The position numbers and the translations under genes were made by a program. Below, piece by piece: positions 59,550 to 64,000 of a DNA stretch of 64,000 nt (the first letter of the stretch is position 1; the number at the start of each line of letters is the position of its first letter). Source of the DNA: VAZQ01 sp963841705 (GTDB lineage Bacteria > Pseudomonadota > Alphaproteobacteria > Rhizobiales > Xanthobacteraceae); contig CAWJDY010000019.1 of the NCBI GenBank assembly GCA_963841705.1, positions 194,945 to 258,944 of the forward strand. The letters run 5' to 3'. Under the pieces are notes generated by a model. That model did not search any database, had not been told where the DNA came from, and saw only the letters and a program-made list of their open reading frames with translations.

Positions 59550-59815
59550 ACCATGGCACAGAAACCCCGATAATATAAGGGCCTTCTGGCGGGTAGCACC
59601 GCCCGTTGGCCTTTGTGTCGTAAATGTGCGCAGCCGCTGAACGCCGCATGAACGCGTCAGCCATGTGCCGTTCCAGATCGCTGCGGTAGGAAGAGTGCAA
59701 TCAGTCGAGCGGCGCAACACCGCCGTTTCGTGACTGAGAAATGCAAGGCCCGTTGATCCTCCGAGCGTCAGCTCGGGAGCTAAAGACGGGCTCTTCCAGA
59801 GAGGAACTCATACCC

Positions 59816-60169
59816 ATGTCTACCCATCGCGTTCTCCTGGGCGCGTTCATGCTCGCGCTCCTGTCGGCCCCTGGCTTCGCTCAGGACAACAAGCCCTCGA
59901 CCGTTCCGGCGCCAAAGCTCACAGCACCGATGAGCGCTCCCAAGGCTTCGACCACCGGGGCGGCGACCACCGCGGTCACCGCGAAGACCAATCTCAACAG
60001 CGCAAGCGAAATGGATATCGGCAAGCTGCCGAAGATCACGCCCGCGCAGTCGAAGGCGATCGTGGAGGCACGCGCCAAATCGAAGTTCAAGAGCTGGGAG
60101 GACTTCGCCGGGCGCAAGCTGGTGCCCGCCGACACCGCTGCCGCGATCAAGGATTCCGTGAGCTTCTGA
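59816..60169 (+). CDS. Exported helix-hairpin-helix (ComEA-like) protein
   Basis: 117 residues with signal peptide (MSTHRVLLGAFMLALLSAPGFA). A proline/threonine-rich linker is followed by KTNLNSASEMDIGKLPKITPAQSKAIVEARAKSKFKSWEDFAG, the ComEA-type HhH domain (NLNSAS ... L ... I). In competence systems it binds DNA at the envelope; many are orphan. The start 59816 follows GAGAGGAACTC. Outside the phage region. Confidence 0.85.
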   Translation: MSTHRVLLGAFMLALLSAPGFAQDNKPSTVPAPKLTAPMSAPKASTTGAATTAVTAKTNLNSASEMDIGKLPKITPAQSKAIVEARAKSKFKSWEDFAGRKLVPADTAAAIKDSVSF

Positions 60170-60194
60170 TCAGCCGCGTCGGAACCTTCACGTG

Positions 60195-60268
60195 CGTAGG
60201 GGCGGGTTTGAAACCCGCCCCTACAGTTGTGAACCTCGATAGGGGCGAGGCGATGCCTCGCCCCTACA
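60195..60268. repeat. Two palindromes of the GTAGGGGCG family
   Basis: 60195-60224: CGTAGGGGCGGGTTTGAAAC and its complement arm CCCGCCCCTAC, a near-perfect 14-bp stem. 60239-60268: GATAGGGGCGAGGCGATGCC / TCGCCCCTAC. Both follow the ComEA-like gene. Confidence 0.85.
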
Positions 60269-60316
60269 AGAAAGGATGTGGCAGGGGTTTGAAACCGCCC
60301 CGCATAACAAATAGCC

Positions 60317-60383
60317 CGTCATTCCGGGGCCGCGAGCGCTCGGATCGGCGCTTCGCGCCGTCCGAGTGCGAGCGGAGCGCCGG
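60317..60383. repeat. MITE-like palindromic repeat D4, left part (split by intron 3)
   Basis: CGTCATTCCGGGGCCGCGAG to GAGCGGAGC, as in D2 and D3. The outer GTACTGCATCACAAA part is missing at this end. Confidence 0.82.
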
Positions 60384-62390
60384 GTAGGTGAGGATGTTAC
60401 CACCCTCACCCCCCACGGACCCGGACGTGCAGGATTACCGCTTCCGGTTCTTCATGAGAGAGCCTGGCTAGCGGTGGCGTACTGATGGACGATGCGAGGT
60501 CGCGGGAGGGGATGGCGGGCGAGGAAGGCAGAGAACCGCTCCCATGAGAGAGGCTCCGAGCGCGTCCGCCGTTCCAGCCACTTCCTCCACGTCCTTGTGA
60601 TCTGATGAGCGTAGGTGGCGAGTTGCCGGCTGTTCCCCGTGATACCGTAGTAGGCATAGTGACCTACCAGCTTCTCAGACAGCCGCTTGCGCTGATCGAG
60701 GATCGGCAGGTGGCGGTTGAACCGACACCACTCCTTCGCCGCGAGCAGCGCGCGAGCGAGCCGGCTCTTGGCCGTCCGTTGCCGTACCACGTTCTGCCCC
60801 TTGAGTGACTTCGCCCAGGTGTGGGTGAAGCCCAGAAAGTCGAACGGCGGTTCGGCGCAGTCCGGATGCGTGCCACCTTTGCGCTCGGGGCGGAAGTCGA
60901 CGAACCGGGTCTTGTCGGGATGCAGCGTGAGCCCATACCGTGCAAGCCGTTTCCCCAGCACTTCCAGAACCCGTTTGGCGTCGCGGTGGTTCTTGAACGT
61001 CATCACGAAGTCATCGGCAAAGCGCACCAACGTACACTCTCCCAGCATGCGGGGTCGCACCTCTGCCTCGAACCATTCGTCCAGCACGTGGTGCAGGAAG
61101 ATGTTCGAGAGCATCGGTGAGATGACGCCGCCTTGCGGGGTACCTTCAGTCGCAAGGCGCAGGGTTCCATCTTCCAGGACCCCTGCTTTCAGCCACTTGT
61201 CGATCATCCGTCGGATCACGCCATCCGTTACTCGCTGGTCGAGGAACGCCCGAAGTTGCGCGTGCGGAATCGAGTCGAAGTACTTGCGTATATCGACATC
61301 CAGCACCCAGTGCTGTCCATGCCACGAGATGGCGCCATGCAGTTTGCGCAGCGCCTCATGGGCTGAGCGTCGCGGTCGGAAGCCATACGAGCAAGGCATG
61401 AAGTCCTGCTCGTAGATGGTCGCCAGAACCATGACAATCGCCCGCTGCGCCACCTTGTCTTCAAAGGTCGGAATGCCGAGCGGCCGCTTTGAGCCGTCTG
61501 CCTTCGGGATGTAGGTTCTGCGCACCGGCGGTGCTTTGTAGCTTCCGGACTTGATGCGATTGAGCAGGTCCAAGAGATTGGCCTGCAGCTTCGCTTCATA
61601 TTCCTTCGCGGTAACACCGTCGATGCCAGTCGCTCCATCCTTGCGGGTCAGCCGGTAGGCTTTCAGCATCCATTCCAGATCGATAACGTGGTGCAGCGAG
61701 AACAGCACCTTCTTCGGCTTCGCTCTCGCCAGTTCGGCTATCCATTGTCGTTTCGTGTACAGGTTCGCGAGGTTCATGTCCCCTCCCGTGTTTCCCGGCA
61801 ATGGTTCTCTCTCACGACGCCTCCCTTTCCTCCATCGGGTCCCAGTGAGCCCAGTTCCCCGCTCTCGTCGGTACTATGAAGGCGCTACGACTTCCCACCC
61901 GCGTATCAACGGTCACTTATTGGTTCGCTCCCGCCGCCCACGCGATCCTCCTGGTTCGTGTCCCGCCGTGGCGCTCCTGAAGGAGCGGAGGTCTCCTCCA
62001 GGCCGGGGCTTTTGTTGCCGGCTGCCCTGCTCCGGTTCTCGCACGTGGACGCGAATGGGATCTCTCAGGTCTTCAGGCGATCCATCCCGTGCCTCTGCTC
62101 CGTTCCAGGACCCCGGTCGAACCAACGTGCCCTCGCCAGTGACGGCCACGTCGATGCTGCCCCCGCATTCCGGACTACGAAGGCTTCAGCGAAAATGATT
62201 TCGGGGCTAACCCGCAGCTTCAGCACCTGCTACCGTACGCTTCACGCGTGACGTTGCCGCACACGTGCAAGGCTCGCTTCCGGCTGGCGGGCTGCGCCTT
62301 TGCCGGGAGGGAGTTGAACCCTCTGGACCGCTACGAAAGGTTTCAGCTCGTTTTCACGATCGTCCTCCTCTCCTGCTCTCCTGACGCTAC
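60384..62390 (-). mobile_element. Group II intron, copy 3
   Basis: 2007 bp, same insertion site and orientation as the other copies. It has T at 62315 like copy 2. Its domain V-like hairpin and RT gene are intact. Confidence 0.87.
60452..61777 (-). CDS. ltrA: Group II intron reverse transcriptase/maturase, copy 3
   Basis: 441 residues, amino-acid identical to copies 1 and 2; see copy 1 for motifs. Confidence 0.93.
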   Translation of the reverse strand: MNLANLYTKRQWIAELARAKPKKVLFSLHHVIDLEWMLKAYRLTRKDGATGIDGVTAKEYEAKLQANLLDLLNRIKSGSYKAPPVRRTYIPKADGSKRPLGIPTFEDKVAQRAIVMVLATIYEQDFMPCSYGFRPRRSAHEALRKLHGAISWHGQHWVLDVDIRKYFDSIPHAQLRAFLDQRVTDGVIRRMIDKWLKAGVLEDGTLRLATEGTPQGGVISPMLSNIFLHHVLDEWFEAEVRPRMLGECTLVRFADDFVMTFKNHRDAKRVLEVLGKRLARYGLTLHPDKTRFVDFRPERKGGTHPDCAEPPFDFLGFTHTWAKSLKGQNVVRQRTAKSRLARALLAAKEWCRFNRHLPILDQRKRLSEKLVGHYAYYGITGNSRQLATYAHQITRTWRKWLERRTRSEPLSWERFSAFLARHPLPRPRIVHQYATASQALS

Positions 62391-62550
62391 CGGAATCCAT
62401 AACCACAGGCCGTGCAGTGATGAAAGTGGTTACGGTGCGGTGGCACACATTACTGCTTGGGGTTATGGATTCCGGGCTCGCAGGCAAATCGGCACGGCCG
62501 ATTTTCCTGCGCCCCGGAATGACGTCGAGGGGCAACTTGTGACGCAGTAC
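62391..62550. repeat. MITE-like palindromic repeat D4, right part
   Basis: CGGAATCCATAACCACAGG to GACGCAGTAC. It contains GCAGGCAAATCGGC and its partner as in D2, with one or two base changes. Confidence 0.85.
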
Positions 62551-62623
62551 CAGAAACCCGCCCCTACATCGCAGCCCGGCATGCGCTAGAATGGTCCCGG
62601 TCATCAGCCCGGGAGCATCGGCC

Positions 62624-63985
62624 ATGAACATTCAGGATAGATCGCAGTTCCAGAAGGCCGATCTTGCACCCGCCACTCACGCCTCAAGCTACATGTCGGG
62701 GTTCGGCAATTCGTTCGAAACCGAGGCGCTTGCCGGCGCCCTGCCGGTCGGACGCAACTCGCCGCAGCGGGTGCGCTACGGGCTCTACGCCGAGCAGCTT
62801 TCCGGTTCGCCCTTTACCGCCCCGCAGGGCAGCAATCAACGCTCCTGGCTCTACCGCATCCGCCCGAGCGTGAAACATTCTGGCCGCTTCCGGCGCGTGG
62901 ATAAGGCCCTCATCCGCACCGCACCCGAAGCGCGGCTCGAAAGCACGCTTCCCATCGCTCAGATGCGGTGGGGACCTATTCCCATCCCGGAGGAAAACGT
63001 CACGTTCGTGCAGGGGCTGCGCACCATGACCACCGCGGGCGATGCCGAGACCCGCACCGGCATGGCCGCGCATGTGCTCGTCCTCACGGCATCGATGCGC
63101 AGCGAATATTTCTGCAACGCCGACGGCGAGTTCCTCATCGTCGCGCAGGCGGGCAAGCTGCGATTGTGCACCGAGCTCGGAGTGATCGAGATCGAGCCCG
63201 GGGAGATCTGCGTCATCCAGCGCGGCATGATCTTCCGGGTCGAGCTCGTGGACGGGCCTGCGCGCGCCTATGTGTGCGAGAATTACGGTGGCGCCTTCAC
63301 CCTGCCCTACCGCGGTCCGATCGGCGCCAACTGCCTCGCCAATGCGCGCGACTTTCTCACCCCGGTCGCCGCCTATGAGGACGTTGAGGCGCGCTCGACC
63401 CTGTTCATGAAATGGGGCGGCGAGCTCTATGCGAGCGATATCGATCAGTCGCCGCTCGACGTCGTCGCCTGGCACGGCAACTACGCGCCTTACAAATATG
63501 ACCTGCGGCGCTTCTCGCCGGTGGGCGCGCTCCTGTTCGATCATCCCGATCCCTCGATCTTCACGGTGCTGAGCGCACCGTCGGAGACACCGGGAACCGC
63601 CAACGTGGACTTCTTGATATTCCCGGAACGCTGGGCCGTGGCGGAGGATACCTTTCGTCCGCCCTGGTACCATCGCAATCTCATGTCGGAGTTCATGGGC
63701 TTGGTGTACGGCGTCTACGACGCCAAGCCGGAAGGCTTCGTGCCCGGCGGCATCTCGCTGCACAACTGCATGCTGGCGCACGGGCCGGACGAGCAGGCAT
63801 TCGAGGCTGCGAGCAGGGCCGAGCTCAAGCCGGTGAAGCTTGCCAACACTATGGCGTTCATGTTCGAGACCAAATATCCGCAGCGACTGACGAGATACGC
63901 GGCCGAGATCAAGGAGCGGCAGGACGATTACACCGACTGCTGGCGGGGCTTGCGCAAGCACTTCGATCCAAGCGGGCATCCCTGA
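62624..63985 (+). CDS. hmgA: Homogentisate 1,2-dioxygenase
   Basis: 453 residues. Opens homogentisate to maleylacetoacetate with Fe2+ and O2, in tyrosine/phenylalanine degradation. Signatures: YMSGFGNSFETEALAGALP near residue 23, GLYAEQLSGSPFTAPQ, and the iron-ligand area DVVAWHGNYAPYKYDLRRF (histidine), PPWYHRNLMSEFMGL (histidine and glutamate), and PGGISLHNCMLAHGPD (histidine). The start at 62624 (MNIQDRSQ) has GGGAGCATCGGCC in front. The adjoining short frame at 63989 may be the next step (maiA or fahA). Confidence 0.95.
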   Translation: MNIQDRSQFQKADLAPATHASSYMSGFGNSFETEALAGALPVGRNSPQRVRYGLYAEQLSGSPFTAPQGSNQRSWLYRIRPSVKHSGRFRRVDKALIRTAPEARLESTLPIAQMRWGPIPIPEENVTFVQGLRTMTTAGDAETRTGMAAHVLVLTASMRSEYFCNADGEFLIVAQAGKLRLCTELGVIEIEPGEICVIQRGMIFRVELVDGPARAYVCENYGGAFTLPYRGPIGANCLANARDFLTPVAAYEDVEARSTLFMKWGGELYASDIDQSPLDVVAWHGNYAPYKYDLRRFSPVGALLFDHPDPSIFTVLSAPSETPGTANVDFLIFPERWAVAEDTFRPPWYHRNLMSEFMGLVYGVYDAKPEGFVPGGISLHNCMLAHGPDEQAFEAASRAELKPVKLANTMAFMFETKYPQRLTRYAAEIKERQDDYTDCWRGLRKHFDPSGHP

Positions 63986-63988
63986 TCG

Positions 63989-64000
63989 ATGAACGACATC
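63989..64000 (+). CDS. Start of a probable next gene (4 codons only)
   Basis: ATG AAC GAC ATC begins 3 bases after the hmgA stop. In this pathway fahA or maiA commonly follows, so it may be the start of such a gene. Too short to identify. Confidence 0.3.

Larger units (their letters stand above)
43268..59621. mobile_element. Prophage or phage-satellite remnant with integrase, replication and packaging genes
   Basis: A contiguous block of phage-type genes on the plus strand: integrase, AlpA-like regulator, HNH, P4/D5-type primase-helicase, RHH regulators, small and large terminase, DUF3631-type ATPase. No portal, protease, capsid, tail or lysis gene is recognisable. Host genes flank on both sides (enolase superfamily to the left, ComEA-like protein to the right). 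The limits are approximate: TTTGTGTCGT occurs at 43268-43277 and 59612-59621 as a candidate attachment core. Satellites with integrase, AlpA, primase and terminase small subunit are known; the terminase large subunit makes a decayed prophage equally possible. Confidence 0.7.

Noticed and set aside
62684..63979. Minus-strand 431-codon frame opposite hmgA
   Set aside because: Antisense shadow; hmgA is full length with its iron ligands.

Overview
The window looks like a chromosomal segment of an alphaproteobacterium of the order Hyphomicrobiales (Bradyrhizobium, Rhodopseudomonas or Rhodoplanes type). The reasons are the high G+C content, the ornithine decarboxylase / GNAT / homospermidine synthase operon, the palindromic intergenic repeats (matching halves of GTCATGGCCGG, CTCCCCCTGAAAGGGGGAG and GTAGGGGCGGG type), Bug-type binding proteins, and short acidic and exported proteins typical of that group. 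No rRNA, tRNA or CRISPR array was found.

1-13.4 kb: a truncated MFS transporter at the left edge behind a chimeric, broken FMN-type glutamate synthase gene; a polyamine operon (ornithine decarboxylase, acetyltransferase, homospermidine synthase) behind a long structured leader; an MgtC-like membrane protein; a small catabolic pair (TctC/Bug binding protein plus amidohydrolase); a Sel1-repeat exported protein; a CYTH-CHAD protein. 13.6-27.5 kb: LeuD-like small subunit, isocitrate lyase/PEP mutase-family lyase, AroE, a CMD-family protein, an FAD monooxygenase, a leucine-degradation cluster (ivd, mccB, mccA), a GlcG/HbpS protein, and the CstA-YbdD pyruvate/peptide uptake pair.

27.7-62.5 kb is accessory. 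Three near-identical 2007-bp group II introns (27.75, 35.2 and 60.4 kb, same orientation, one base different) sit at the same position inside three copies of a palindromic MITE-like repeat; an intron-free copy lies at 24.9 kb. Between introns 1 and 2 are a tartrate dehydrogenase-like enzyme, a DOPA-dioxygenase-like protein, an enoyl-CoA hydratase, a CaiB-type CoA transferase and a TumE/TumA-like toxin-antitoxin pair with a palindrome on its promoter. Between introns 2 and 3 are a frameshifted hydrolase, an orphan promoter-terminator unit that may be a small RNA, an orphan DNA methyltransferase, a hydrolase/enolase-superfamily operon, and a prophage or phage-satellite remnant (about 43.3-59.6 kb).

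That remnant has a tyrosine integrase, an AlpA-like regulator behind a Shine-Dalgarno-sequestering hairpin, a six-copy iteron-like cluster, an HNH protein, a P4/D5-type primase-helicase, two ribbon-helix-helix regulators, small and large terminase, and a DUF3631-type ATPase. It shows no recognisable portal, capsid or tail genes. It carries a PEP-CTERM-like exported protein as cargo, a decayed second sorting signal, and a truncated ProQ/FinO-like gene. A period-11 TGCTTCC repeat occurs at its left end, middle and right end, which suggests recombinase or regulator arm sites. The window ends with homogentisate 1,2-dioxygenase (hmgA) and the first codons of a probable next gene.
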